Shown: positions 8,531 through 16,874, counted from the first letter of the stretch. The stretch: DNA of 64,000 nucleotides from Ruminococcus_G sp050944435 (GCA_050944435.1 JBMNRB010000004.1:1-64000), one strand, 5' to 3'. The notes: generated by a model not told the origin, from the letters alone. A program made the numbers and translations.

Positions 8531-9508
8531 TTAGGGACAGGCCTTTTTTATATTCTGATACAGATGGCAGGCCACCTGATGATCTTCGCTCACATTCTGA
8601 AGCGCCGGGCGAACCTTCCTGCAGGTTTCCATACAATGCACGCACCGTTCCTGGAAGGGGCATCCCTCAGGAACATCCAGAGGGCTTGGTACATCTCCTT
8701 TAAGACTTTCGATTTTTTTATGAAAATCCATATGAATATCAAACAAAGACCCCATCAAAGCTTTCGTATAGGGATGCTGTGCCTCTGTCCCCAGTTTTTT
8801 CCCTGGGATCACCTCCACCAGATTTCCCAGATACATAACGGCAACATCATCGGAAATGGAAGCCACCAGGGCAATATCATGACAGATAAAACCAATGGCC
8901 AGATTCAGCTCTTTTTGCAGTCTGCCAAGCAGTTGAATCACAGTTTTCTGTACCGACACATCCAGCGCCGATGTGGCTTCATCCAGGATGAGAACCTCCG
9001 GCTTTAATGCCAGCGCCCGGGCGATTGCCACTCTCTGTCTCTGCCCGCCGCTTAAACTGTGGGGATAGCGGTCCATGAATTCTTCCGGAAGTTCTACCAT
9101 TTTCAGAAGACTGCTGCAGATCTTATCTTTCTCACCGGATTTTATCTTTCCGTAATTCATCAGCGGTTCGCAGACGATATCCCGAATCCGCATTTTAGGA
9201 TTAAAGGATGTATTGGGATCCTGAAAGACCATCTGTATATGCCGGCGGCTCTGCCGCAGTTTCTCACCTCTTAACCCAGACAGACTTTCCCCCTGAAAAA
9301 TGATGTCGCCGCGATCAGGCCTTTCCAGCGCCACTAGAAGCCGCATAAAAGTACTTTTTCCGCATCCGGATTCTCCAACAAGCCCAAGGGTTCTTCCACG
9401 GTAAAACTTTAAATTTATATCATTATTTGCCATCAGACTTTTCCCTCCTTCGGCAGGAAAAGTCTTTACGATATGTTTCGCTTCCAGAATCAGTTCCTCA
9501 GTGCTCAA
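8531..9508 (-). CDS. Nik/Opp-type ABC transporter ATP-binding protein (OppF/NikE type)
   Basis: 325 residues. Walker A is GESGCGKST (about 42-50), the signature is LSGGQRQRVAIARAL, and Walker B is VLILDEA. A C-terminal oligopeptide-transporter domain ends in a cysteine-rich segment (CPFQERCVHCMETC... HQVACHLY), as in OppF/DppF, where such Cys clusters can hold an iron-sulfur centre. It powers import by the neighbouring permeases. I chose TTG at 9508, 8 bases after GGGAGG; the gene overlaps the previous ATPase gene by 11 bp. It is fourth in transcription order among the importer genes' ATPases and permeases, and is followed 32 bases later by the aspartoacylase-like gene. Confidence 0.9.
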   Translation of the reverse strand: MSTEELILEAKHIVKTFPAEGGKSLMANNDINLKFYRGRTLGLVGESGCGKSTFMRLLVALERPDRGDIIFQGESLSGLRGEKLRQSRRHIQMVFQDPNTSFNPKMRIRDIVCEPLMNYGKIKSGEKDKICSSLLKMVELPEEFMDRYPHSLSGGQRQRVAIARALALKPEVLILDEATSALDVSVQKTVIQLLGRLQKELNLAIGFICHDIALVASISDDVAVMYLGNLVEVIPGKKLGTEAQHPYTKALMGSLFDIHMDFHKKIESLKGDVPSPLDVPEGCPFQERCVHCMETCRKVRPALQNVSEDHQVACHLYQNIKKACP

Positions 9509-10283
9509 GCCATTCACCTCCCACAGACGGCACGGAAGCAATCAGTTTTCTTGTATATTCATTTCGGGAACCGTGAAGAATCTGCTCTCTGTCCCCCTGA
9601 TCTTCAATCCTGCCATTTCGCATCACGATAATGTGATCCGCCATATAAGCAGCGACGCCGATATTATGCGTTACAATAATAATTCCTGTATGATAGTCCT
9701 CCCGCAGCTCCATCATCTGCCGGACAATCTGCGCCTGTGTCGTCACATCCAATGCAGAAGTAGGTTCATCCGCCAGTAAAAGCCTTGGCTGATAAGTCAT
9801 ACCCATGGCAATTCCCACTCTCTGGCGCATACCTCCCGAGAGTTGAAATGGATAAGAGCGCATCACATGGTCTCCGTCGGGAAGACGCATCCGTTCCAAC
9901 ATGGCAGCGCCCTTCTTCCATGCCTCCTTTTTACTGATTTTTTCATGGGTTCTGAGATACTCCACAAATACACTGCCTACACGGCGGGTAGGATTCATCA
10001 TTGCTCCGCTGTCCTGGAAAATCATGGAAATTTCTCTGCCCCGAAAGGTACGCCACTGTTCCGGACCGTAACTCAAAAGGGATTTCCCATCAAACACAAT
10101 GTCGCCTTCCGTCACTTTGCCAGCGGCCGGAAGAAGACCCATCACCGCACGAATCACCGTCGTCTTTCCGCTGCCGCTCTCCCCCACCAGCGCAATGATC
10201 TGACCCGGTTTCATATCCATGGAAAAATCCAGCACTGTTGGAACATTTTTATATGCCACTGTCATATGATCAATTTTTAACAT
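9498..10283 (-). CDS. Nik/Opp-type ABC transporter ATP-binding protein (OppD/NikD type)
   Basis: 261 residues, with Walker A GESGSGKTT (about 35-43), signature LSGGMRQRVGIAMGM and Walker B LLLADEPTSALDV. It stops soon after the nucleotide-binding domain and lacks the C-terminal extension of typical OppD proteins (about 330 residues); this short form matches NikD-type nickel transporters, consistent with a metal-related substrate but not proof. The start is ATG 10283, preceded by GAGGAG with 9-nt spacing; an upstream ATG at 10310 overlaps oppC and has a poorer site. It partners with the next ATPase and the two permeases. Confidence 0.9.
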   Translation of the reverse strand: MLKIDHMTVAYKNVPTVLDFSMDMKPGQIIALVGESGSGKTTVIRAVMGLLPAAGKVTEGDIVFDGKSLLSYGPEQWRTFRGREISMIFQDSGAMMNPTRRVGSVFVEYLRTHEKISKKEAWKKGAAMLERMRLPDGDHVMRSYPFQLSGGMRQRVGIAMGMTYQPRLLLADEPTSALDVTTQAQIVRQMMELREDYHTGIIIVTHNIGVAAYMADHIIVMRNGRIEDQGDREQILHGSRNEYTRKLIASVPSVGGEWLEH

Positions 10284-10302
10284 CTTCCCGTCTCCTCGTT
10301 CC

Positions 10303-11130
10303 CTACTCATCCCTGGGATCCATGATGTCCCTCAGAGAATCCCCCAGCATATTAAATACTACAACAACCAGGAAGATTGCCAGGCCGGGGAAAATCATCA
10401 TCCACGGCGCACTCTGTATCAGTCCGCGCCCCTCGTTCAGCATGTAACCCCACTCCGGTGTGGGCGGCTTTGCACCGAATCCCAGGAAGGATAATGCGGC
10501 AAGCTCCAGCATCATACTTCCAACGTCCGTCGCAGCCGTTATGATCAGAATCGGCAGCGCATTGGGCAGCATATAGGACCGGATAATATGAGATGTCCTG
10601 GCTCCGGAAACAATCGCCGCAGACACATAATCCCGGTCTTTGATTTTCAGTACCAGTGACCGCGCCAGCCTGGCATACTTTGTCCAACTGACAATGGTAA
10701 TGGCAATAATTGCGTTTTTCATGCTGGATCCTATAATGCCTGCTACTGCAAGAGCAAGAACCAGTCCTGGGAAGGCTACCATCATATCCGCAACGCGCAT
10801 AAGCGCCGCGTCCACAATACCGCCAAAACATCCGGCAATTATTCCTACCGCAGTACCGATCAGAAAAATCAGAAGAACTACGCCAAAGGTAGAAATCAAA
10901 GAAGCGCGGGCACCGTAGATCACCCGGGTAAAAATATCCCTTCCCATTTTGTCTGTTCCGAAAATATGCGCTTTACAGGGAGCCTGTAAAGCGTCATCCA
11001 TACTCCCTTCCAAAGGATCTACGCCTTGCGTTATAACCGGAGCAAACACAGCTGCCAAAATGATGAGTACTGCCAGAATAAAAAAGATCACAAATTGCTT
11101 TTTTTTCAGAAAATCATTTATCCTTACCAT
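10303..11130 (-). CDS. Nik/Opp-type ABC transporter permease (OppC/NikC type)
   Basis: 275 residues with about six membrane helices. It has the N-terminal OppC-type TM segment, GTDKMGRDIFTRVIYGAR (about 58-75), and the EAA-like loop (GARTSHIIRSYMLPN, about 175-189) that contacts the ATPases. It forms the membrane channel together with the adjacent OppB-type permease, 2 bases away. In NikC/OppC proteins GTDxxGRD is highly conserved and is present. The start is ATG 11130, with GAGGAGAT upstream. It is part of the cobalamin-riboswitch operon. Confidence 0.92.
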   Translation of the reverse strand: MVRINDFLKKKQFVIFFILAVLIILAAVFAPVITQGVDPLEGSMDDALQAPCKAHIFGTDKMGRDIFTRVIYGARASLISTFGVVLLIFLIGTAVGIIAGCFGGIVDAALMRVADMMVAFPGLVLALAVAGIIGSSMKNAIIAITIVSWTKYARLARSLVLKIKDRDYVSAAIVSGARTSHIIRSYMLPNALPILIITAATDVGSMMLELAALSFLGFGAKPPTPEWGYMLNEGRGLIQSAPWMMIFPGLAIFLVVVVFNMLGDSLRDIMDPRDE

Positions 11131-11132
11131 GC

Positions 11133-12074
11133 TTATCTCCTCTTTATACGCATCCTGGGATCTATGTATACATAAGAAGCGTCCACGATCAGATTGATCA
11201 CCATATAAATCAGCGCCATCCAGAGTACATAACCCTGGATCAGGTTATAGTCGCTGGAGGTAATGGCAGACACCGCAAGGTTACCAAGACCCGGATAAGA
11301 AAAGATGATCTCCACCACCGAAGTTCCGCCCAAAAGGCTTCCCACTGACAGACCAAGCATGGTCACAAGGGGCAGCAACGCATTGGGGAACACATTTGCC
11401 CAGATGATCCTGCTTTTTCTGATGCCCCTTGCCTGCGCTCCGATCACATAATCCTGATTCAGTTCTTCCAGTACCGCAGCACGCACCTGTCGGGTATATT
11501 TGGACGCCATGGCAATGGCCAGCGTCAATGCCGGCAGAAAAAGGCTTCTGAAGTCACCCTGCGCGCTGATGACCGGAAAAAATGTAAATTTTACGCAAAA
11601 CGCCAGCATCAGCAGGAGCGCTACCCAGAAATTAGGCATGGCGCATCCCAGAAAGGTAACTCCCCTTGCCAGGTAGTCCACCCAGGAATCTTTGTATAAC
11701 GCCGAAACAACACCCAGGGGAACCGACAAAAGCAGCATCATTATCAGCGCCATCGCCGTCAGCCTCAGTGTCGGCCCCACCCGCTCCAGCAACAATTCCG
11801 TCACAGGCTGGTGAAGCGAGTAAGACGTGCCGAAATCACCATGGAGACAGTTTCCCAGCCACCGGATATACTGGGTAAGAAATGGGTCATTCAGCCCCAT
11901 CTCTTCCCTGGTCTGTTCCACAATCTCTTCTGAAGGCATCTGTCCCATGGAGATATACATATTTTCCACCGGATCACCGGGCGACAGGTAGGTCAGAAAA
12001 AAAGTGATAAAGCTGATTCCCACCAGAACCACCACAATCTGCAGCAGGCGGGAGAGCAGTTGCTTTTTACTCAA
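11133..12074 (-). CDS. Nik/Opp-type ABC transporter permease (OppB/NikB type)
   Basis: 313 residues. The N-terminal TM (about 7-30) is followed by the DppB/NikB motif TYLSPGDP and a large extracellular loop. Five further helices carry the EAA loop QARGIRKSRIIWANVFPNA (about 212-230). SYSLHQPVTELLLERVGPTL and the MPNFWVALLL stretch are typical of NikB/OppB permeases. I favour the TTG at 12074, 10 bases from GAGG (12085-12088); a GTG at 12083 is too close to that site. It lies 28 bases downstream of the binding-protein gene. The substrate is likely a metal, a metal-chelator complex or a peptide. Confidence 0.9.
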   Translation of the reverse strand: MSKKQLLSRLLQIVVVLVGISFITFFLTYLSPGDPVENMYISMGQMPSEEIVEQTREEMGLNDPFLTQYIRWLGNCLHGDFGTSYSLHQPVTELLLERVGPTLRLTAMALIMMLLLSVPLGVVSALYKDSWVDYLARGVTFLGCAMPNFWVALLLMLAFCVKFTFFPVISAQGDFRSLFLPALTLAIAMASKYTRQVRAAVLEELNQDYVIGAQARGIRKSRIIWANVFPNALLPLVTMLGLSVGSLLGGTSVVEIIFSYPGLGNLAVSAITSSDYNLIQGYVLWMALIYMVINLIVDASYVYIDPRMRIKRR

Positions 12075-12102
12075 TTCAATCACACCTCATTTATAGTCAA
12101 CA

Positions 12103-13704
12103 TCATTCGGCCGGAACAATTTCCGTCGTCAACCAATAATAATCCGCCGTGTGGATATGAGCATATCCCACGCTTTTATTGGAATAAACCATGGAGCTGT
12201 TATAATATCCGTCAACCAAAACCAACGCATCGTCTATGATAATCTGCTGCATTTCTTTTACCAGCTCTTTTCTTTTTTCCGGATCCAACTCATTCTGCAG
12301 AGATTCATACAGCTTGTCATATTCTGGATTGGAATATCCGCAGTATGTTGTTTTGGAATACCAGTTGCCCAGATACTCCAGCGGATCGCCGGTTCCCACG
12401 GTAATCCAGTTATTATTGTTCAGATCGTAATCTCCCGCGGCCAGTTTGCTCCACTGATCGTCAGAGCTGCCGTACTCTGCGGTAACTCCGATCCCAATTT
12501 CCGCCAGATACTGAGTATGGGCATCGGAAAAGTCATTCAGCAGCCGGTTTTCATAGGAAACATAACGCAGGTTAATATTCTGCCCATCCAGTTCACGGAT
12601 GCCGTCGCCGTCCGTATCTACGATTCCAGCATCATCCAGCACTTTCTTTGCGCCTTCCGGATCATAGGGATACGGGTCATTCAGCTCATCGTATCCATAA
12701 TCCAGATTGGAGGGCAATACAGAAATACCCGCCGTATACAAACCGCCGATGGTCGTAGACTCACAAATCCCTTCTTTATCAATCGCCATGATCATCGCCT
12801 GGCGAAGCGCTTCGTTGGATAAAACACCCTCCAGATTCATCCAGGAAAATCCACAGCGTACGCCGGTGGCAATGTCCACCGTAAAGTCAGAATTCTCCTG
12901 GAAATCCTGAATATCCGCTACATTTGTAATATTTTCCACTAAATCTACCTGACCGCTCTGAAGAGCCATAGTCTTTGCCGATGCATCTCCCATGAAAAGA
13001 ATATTCACTTTATCATAAGGCACTTCTTCATAATAGTTGGGATTGGCCACCATCTCATACCCGACTCCCACGCCGTTAAACTGATTTACCATATAAGGGC
13101 CGGTTCCGATGACATTATTCATAAAATCCTCGGTATGCTCAATATCAACAACCGCCATAACCGGGTAGGCCAGCTGCCCCGGCAAGTCATTATAAGGCTT
13201 GCTCGTCACAATAGTCAGTGTATTCGCTTCGTCATCCGCAGTAATTTCCGCTTCAAATTCCAGGTACTTTTCTGCATTCGCCGAAGACCCTTCGGAAACC
13301 TCCTTCAGATATTCAAAACATTCCTTTACTTTCGAAGGCGTCACCGGACAGCCGTCTGAAAAACAAATATCATCTCTCAGGGTAATCACCCACTCGGTAT
13401 GTTCATCGTTTACCGTATAACTTTTTGCAAGCCATGGTTCCGTACTCATGTCGTCATTAAACTTAAACAAACTCTCCGTAATGCCATAACGCATGGCATT
13501 CCAGGCGCCGTTGGGCGTCAGAGCAAAATTCAAAGAACCATCATCGTACATCTGACATCCAAAATTTAAAACTTCTTCCCCGGCAGTGTCTGCCTGTTCA
13601 TCACCTGTGTTTTCACTGTCTGCGAAACTGCTGCATCCCGAAAACAGAGAAAGCGACAGAACTGCTGCTATTCCCATAACAAGGTACTTTTTACTGTGTT
13701 TCAT
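12103..13704 (-). CDS. Solute-binding lipoprotein of the Nik/Opp-type importer (SBP_bac_5 family)
   Basis: 533 residues. A lipoprotein signal peptide (SLSLFSGC) is followed by the SBP_bac_5 fold with ITESLFKFNDDMSTEPWLAK, the domain signature around residues 65-130, and a C-terminal YAHIHTADYYWLT. It captures the substrate outside the cell and delivers it to the permease pair. The start is ATG 13704, preceded by GAGGAAGG. It is the first gene after the cobalamin riboswitch and its terminator, which indicates a substrate tied to cobalamin, most plausibly cobalt or a cobalt chelate. The sequence alone cannot separate NikA-like metal binding from peptide binding. Confidence 0.9.
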   Translation of the reverse strand: MKHSKKYLVMGIAAVLSLSLFSGCSSFADSENTGDEQADTAGEEVLNFGCQMYDDGSLNFALTPNGAWNAMRYGITESLFKFNDDMSTEPWLAKSYTVNDEHTEWVITLRDDICFSDGCPVTPSKVKECFEYLKEVSEGSSANAEKYLEFEAEITADDEANTLTIVTSKPYNDLPGQLAYPVMAVVDIEHTEDFMNNVIGTGPYMVNQFNGVGVGYEMVANPNYYEEVPYDKVNILFMGDASAKTMALQSGQVDLVENITNVADIQDFQENSDFTVDIATGVRCGFSWMNLEGVLSNEALRQAMIMAIDKEGICESTTIGGLYTAGISVLPSNLDYGYDELNDPYPYDPEGAKKVLDDAGIVDTDGDGIRELDGQNINLRYVSYENRLLNDFSDAHTQYLAEIGIGVTAEYGSSDDQWSKLAAGDYDLNNNNWITVGTGDPLEYLGNWYSKTTYCGYSNPEYDKLYESLQNELDPEKRKELVKEMQQIIIDDALVLVDGYYNSSMVYSNKSVGYAHIHTADYYWLTTEIVPAE

Positions 13705-13738
13705 TTTTCCTTCCTCTTTCTCTTTTTTCACAAAGTCA

Positions 13739-13770
13739 CAAAAAAAGATCTGATGCCCTGCATCAGATCT
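13739..13770 (-). terminator. Intrinsic terminator of the cobalamin riboswitch
   Basis: An 11-bp perfect stem, AGATCTGATGC with GCATCAGATCT (13746-13756 and 13760-13770), with a 3-nt loop, followed on the minus strand by TTTTTTT. It sits between the aptamer and the first gene, about 35 bases before the ATG, as expected for the transcriptional OFF state of a riboswitch. Confidence 0.88.
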
Positions 13771-13879
13771 GATCGTCTTATCCACACACAAAACACTGTT
13801 ATGCCGCCCTTCTTTCCAGGCAAAATAACACTTTCATGATAGAATAAAGATTTCCCGTCTTCCGCAGGAATCTTTGCTG

Positions 13880-14040
13880 AAAAATAAGCAGGTCTCCTGA
13901 CTTAAGCATTCTCATTCTCAGCGCCTTCCCAGGGTAGACACCCCAGTGGCATCGTGCTTTGAACCAGCTAATACAGTGACGGGATCGCTCCGGATTCTCA
14001 CCGGATTCCCTTTTAATCAGACCGCGTCTGAACTTATTCC
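13880..14040 (-). ncRNA. Cobalamin (B12) riboswitch aptamer
   Basis: On the minus strand, the conserved cobalamin elements appear in order: TTAAAAGGGAATCCGGTGAG, CCCGTCACTGT, the B12-box core GCCACTGGG, CCTGGGAAGG, and AGTCAGGAGACCTGC near the 3' end. A closing P1 helix can be drawn between AATAAG (14033-14038) and CTTATT (13883-13888). About 110 nt downstream is an intrinsic terminator. When adenosylcobalamin binds, such riboswitches normally stop transcription of the genes that follow, here the five importer genes, the aspartoacylase-like gene, MATE and possibly LysR. Identification is by the conserved sequence blocks; I could not run a covariance search. Confidence 0.93.
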
Positions 14041-14072
14041 CCATGGCGTAACCGCCGACTTTATGATGGTTT

Positions 14073-14101
14073 ATTATAGCATCGGCGCTGGGTTATGTCT
14101 A
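14073..14101 (-). promoter_or_regulatory. Sigma-A promoter of the cobalamin-riboswitch operon
   Basis: TAGACA (14096-14101), a 17-bp spacer and a perfect TATAAT (14073-14078) on the minus strand, placing transcription start about 25 bases before the aptamer's P1 helix. Confidence 0.8.
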
Positions 14102-14191
14102 CATTTTGCCCGATTTGTCGTATTCCAATTTGTTATACCTTATGACCGCCCTGAAACAGGAAAAACTGCAGATTCTTCTCTCTTTCTCCAC

Positions 14192-14227
14192 AAAAAAATC
14201 AGCGGAAAAATAGCTTTCCGCTGATTT
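14192..14227 (-). terminator. Intrinsic terminator after the NifX-like gene
   Basis: The 13-bp stem AAATCAGCGGAAA/TTTCCGCTGATTT is followed by T residues on the minus strand (TTTTTTTG). It separates the DUF134/NifX-like pair from the riboswitch operon promoter. Between 13705 and 14286 there is otherwise only the riboswitch, its promoter and terminator; I see no gene in the roughly 580-base stretch. Confidence 0.85.
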
Positions 14228-14286
14228 CATCTGGTTCATGATATAACAATCTGTTATATCAAAAAGACGTATTCTCTCAATCCATG

Positions 14287-14688
14287 TCACTTTCCGCAGT
14301 GACCGTGACGGCATTCCCCGTCGCCATGACCGCAATCGCCGTGGTGCTCATGTTCATGATGACTGCATGCTGCATCCGGATTATAGGAAAGATTTCCAGC
14401 AAGCAGTGCTTTCACCGCATCGTCCGCACTGCCGGACACTCCTCCATAAAGAGTAATACCCGCCTCAGCCAGGGCATTCTTGGCTCCCTGTCCAATTCCG
14501 CCGCAGATCAGAGTATCCACTTTCAGCTCCGAAAGCATCCCTGCCAGAGCCCCATGACCGCTGCCATTAGTATCCACCACTTCCGAGGAAATAATATTTC
14601 CTCCCTCTGCTTCATAAACCTTAAAATGTTCCGAATGCCCGAAATGCTGAAACACCTGTCCATTTTCATAAGTTACCGCTACTTTCAC
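14287..14688 (-). CDS. NifX/NafY-type Mo-Fe cluster binding domain protein, His-rich tail
   Basis: 133 residues. About residues 1-105 form a dinitrogenase cofactor biosynthesis domain (NifB/NifX/NafY family) with HFGHSEHF, VVDTNGSGHGALAGML and CGGIGQGAKNALAEAGI. A His/Cys/Gly-rich tail follows (HHEHEHHGDCGHGDGECRHGHCGK), suited to metal binding. No nitrogenase genes are here, so it is likely a general iron-sulfur or metal protein as in many anaerobes. The GTG start at 14688 has GGAGG 8 bases upstream and overlaps the DUF134 gene by 23 bp. The pairing with DUF134 is common. A role in nitrogen fixation is not supported. Confidence 0.8.
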   Translation of the reverse strand: MKVAVTYENGQVFQHFGHSEHFKVYEAEGGNIISSEVVDTNGSGHGALAGMLSELKVDTLICGGIGQGAKNALAEAGITLYGGVSGSADDAVKALLAGNLSYNPDAACSHHEHEHHGDCGHGDGECRHGHCGK

Positions 14689-15058
14689 TGCTACCGCCTC
14701 CAAGACTGTTTTTATTTTTTCTGCCGGCATGACAACGCCTGCAGTGGCATCCTGTCAGATTCCCCTCACAGAGAATGTAATCTCCTCCATCTACCCTCAG
14801 TTCTTTTCCTTCCACGAGGCATTGGGCCAGTTTTCTTCTTGCAGAATTGTAAATAGCCTGCACTGTGGTTCTCGCCACTCCCATCCGGCCGGCGCATTCT
14901 TCCTGATTCAAGTCTTCCAAATCGATCAGCCGAATGGCCTCATATTCATCGACAGCCAGCCGTATGATCGGACGATCCTTCCCGCTCTCTCCCACAGGAG
15001 CAAAACTGCAGTGCTTCGGCATCTCGCATATCCGCCGTCTTTTACATGGTCTGGGCAC
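14666..15058 (-). CDS. DUF134/UPF0251 family putative DNA-binding protein
   Basis: 130 residues. The DUF134 N-terminus PRPCKRRRICEMP has its conserved Cys, followed by a sigma-70 region 4-like helix-turn-helix (about residues 40-85, LIDLEDLNQEECAGRMGVARTTVQAIYNSARRKLA) and a C-terminal cysteine cluster (CEGNLTGCHCRRCH). This suggests a metal- or redox-responsive regulator. The GTG start at 15058 is 8 bases from GGAG; a start three codons upstream would overlap that site. A strong promoter and an inverted repeat lie just upstream, which could be an autoregulatory site. The regulatory target is unknown, and the cysteine cluster is a guess at a metal site. Confidence 0.78.
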   Translation of the reverse strand: MPRPCKRRRICEMPKHCSFAPVGESGKDRPIIRLAVDEYEAIRLIDLEDLNQEECAGRMGVARTTVQAIYNSARRKLAQCLVEGKELRVDGGDYILCEGNLTGCHCRRCHAGRKNKNSLGGGSSESSGNL

Positions 15059-15075
15059 GGAAATCACTCCTTTTC

Positions 15076-15127
15076 TGACATATGCCTTTTATAATCTTAC
15101 TATACAGCAGTTAATGTCATATGTCAA
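15076..15127 (-). promoter_or_regulatory. DUF134 promoter with flanking inverted repeat
   Basis: TTGACA (15122-15127), 17-bp spacer, TATAGT (15099-15104) on the minus strand. A 9-bp inverted repeat (TGACATATG at 15076-15084, CATATGTCA at 15118-15126) flanks it, one arm overlapping the -35 and the other lying in the leader. The layout fits an operator for autoregulation. Confidence 0.7.
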
Positions 15128-15162
15128 TAACTTATCCATACTCTTTCTTATCTGCTTTTTAT

Positions 15163-15957
15163 CTATGCCAGCATCATTCGGTCATTAGCAAATTCTCCTC
15201 CGCTTGCCTGACCGAATTTTTCCAGAAGGTCTTCCACTTTCAGCCCTTTCTTTTCTTCACCGCTTACATTGTAAATGATGCGTCCCTCGTGCATCATAAT
15301 CAGCCGGTTTCCAAGACGAATGGCGTCTTTCATATTATGTGTCACCATCATTGCCGTCAGACGGTGTTCATGAATAATTTCTTCTGTCAGCTCCAGCACT
15401 TTAGCCGCCGTTTTGGGATCCAGGGCCGCCGTATGCTCATCCAGAAGGAGAAGCTTCGGTTTCTGCAGCGATGCCATCAAAAGTGTCAGCGCCTGACGCT
15501 GTCCTCCTGAAAGCAGTCCCACTTTGGAAGTCATCCGGTCTTCCAAGCCCAGTCCCAGTGTTTTCAGCTCCTCATGGTAACGCTGCCGTTCTGCCTTTGT
15601 AATACCCCAGCGCAGTCCCCTTCTCTGCCCTCTCCGGTAAGCCAGCGCCAGGTTTTCCTGGATTTCCATCGTAGCCGCCGTCCCTTTCATGGGATCCTGG
15701 AATACTCTTCCCAAAAATTTGGCCCGTTTATGCTCCGGGCTTCTGGATACATCCTCTCCGTCCAGAATAATCCTGCCGGCATCAATGGGATACACTCCAG
15801 CAATCATATTCAGCATAGTGGATTTTCCGGCGCCGTTTCCGCCGATAATAGTCACAAAATCCCCCTCCTGCAAGTGGAGGTCTATGCCGCATAAGGCTTT
15901 CTTTTCATTAATCGTCCCTTTATTAAAGGTTTTCTGCACACCTGTCAGCTTCAGCAT
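15163..15957 (-). CDS. ABC transporter ATP-binding protein (TrpZ-like)
   Basis: 264 residues. Walker A is GGNGAGKST (about 39-47), the signature is LSGGQRQALTLLMA and Walker B is LLLLDEHTAALDP; the D-loop and H-loop (MVTHNM) are intact. It pairs with the permease and binding protein upstream to form a small-molecule importer resembling the TrpXYZ/BPD_transp_2 (ABC_sub_bind) systems. The start is ATG 15957 with GGAGG 10 bases upstream; the N-terminal extension to 16023 overlaps the permease and is unsupported. There are 2 bases between the two genes. The substrate cannot be inferred, because the operon has no T-box or other specific riboswitch. Confidence 0.88.
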   Translation of the reverse strand: MLKLTGVQKTFNKGTINEKKALCGIDLHLQEGDFVTIIGGNGAGKSTMLNMIAGVYPIDAGRIILDGEDVSRSPEHKRAKFLGRVFQDPMKGTAATMEIQENLALAYRRGQRRGLRWGITKAERQRYHEELKTLGLGLEDRMTSKVGLLSGGQRQALTLLMASLQKPKLLLLDEHTAALDPKTAAKVLELTEEIIHEHRLTAMMVTHNMKDAIRLGNRLIMMHEGRIIYNVSGEEKKGLKVEDLLEKFGQASGGEFANDRMMLA

Positions 15958-15959
15958 AT

Positions 15960-16874
15960 CTATTTTCCTCCTTCCATGTAGGAACGTCTGAGTTTCCATT
16001 TTTCGACTGCCACCGGAACACACAGCGCCAGCGCCACGATGATTGCAGAAAGCAGTTTCATATCATTGGCGTCCATCCCCAGCTGCAGTACGATGGCGCG
16101 AATCAGAAAATATACAACGGAACCTACAACGGCAGAAGTCAGTTTGCTGCCAAAGGCCCGCAGCCTTCCCAGAAGCACATCGCCGATAACAATGGCGGCA
16201 AGGCCGATGACGATAGCTCCGGTACCATTGTTGATGTCTCCATATTTCTGGCTCTGGCATACCAGGGCGCCAGACAGAGCCACCAGACCGTTGCTGATCA
16301 TCAAAGCCAGCATCTTGGTCTTTTTAATATTTACTCCCAGAGCACGGATCATATCCTCATTGTCTCCCGTAGCCCTTAAAGCCGCACCCAATTCCGTTCC
16401 GAAAAACCAGTACAGAAATGCAATCAGTGCAATGGCAACCACAATTCCTATAATGAGACTGACCATGGCCTGAGAAAGGCCTGTGGCATCCACTAACCAG
16501 GAAAAAACAGTATCGGATTTCAGAAGGGGGATATTACTCTTTCCTCCCATAATTCTTAGATTGATGGACCATAGGGAAATCTGTGTCAGAATTCCCGCCA
16601 GAATGGCCGGTATTTCGAAAACCGTATGTAAAAAACCGGTCACCGCTCCCGCCAGAAGTCCTGCAGCCAGAGAAATCACCAGCGCCGCCACCGGATTCCA
16701 TCCTCCATCTACAATCAGGGTGGCACAGACACATCCTCCCAGCGCAAAGCTTCCATCCACAGTAAGATCGGCAATATTCAGAATTTTATAGGTGATATAC
16801 ACCCCCAGCACCATAATGCCCCACAGGACGCCCTGAGAAACCGCACCCTGCATTGAAATTAAAAACCCACTCAT
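15960..16874 (-). CDS. ABC transporter permease (BPD_transp_2, TrpY-like)
   Basis: 304 residues with about nine hydrophobic segments. The motif ILNIADLTVDGSFALGG (about 32-48) is typical of the branched-chain/TrpY-type permease family, and a conserved GKSNIPLL region follows. It forms the membrane channel for the binding protein encoded just upstream. The start is ATG 16874 with AGGAGG; a longer reading to 16922 lies inside the upstream hairpin region. The gap to the binding protein is 86 bases and contains an 11-bp hairpin. The TrpXYZ resemblance is in domain content; tryptophan transport is not shown. Confidence 0.88.
   Translation of the reverse strand: MSGFLISMQGAVSQGVLWGIMVLGVYITYKILNIADLTVDGSFALGGCVCATLIVDGGWNPVAALVISLAAGLLAGAVTGFLHTVFEIPAILAGILTQISLWSINLRIMGGKSNIPLLKSDTVFSWLVDATGLSQAMVSLIIGIVVAIALIAFLYWFFGTELGAALRATGDNEDMIRALGVNIKKTKMLALMISNGLVALSGALVCQSQKYGDINNGTGAIVIGLAAIVIGDVLLGRLRAFGSKLTSAVVGSVVYFLIRAIVLQLGMDANDMKLLSAIIVALALCVPVAVEKWKLRRSYMEGGK

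Noticed and set aside
13799..14044. An 81-codon open frame on the minus strand covering the cobalamin aptamer
   Set aside because: It overlaps conserved riboswitch blocks almost entirely, lacks a ribosome binding site, and the bases are explained by RNA structure.
14099..14335. A 78-codon minus-strand frame beyond the NifX-like gene
   Set aside because: It spans an intrinsic terminator and the -35 of the riboswitch promoter, and has no recognisable protein pattern.
14287..14688. Nitrogen fixation locus
   Set aside because: Only a NifX/NafY-like domain is found; no nifH, D, K or B homologue is near.
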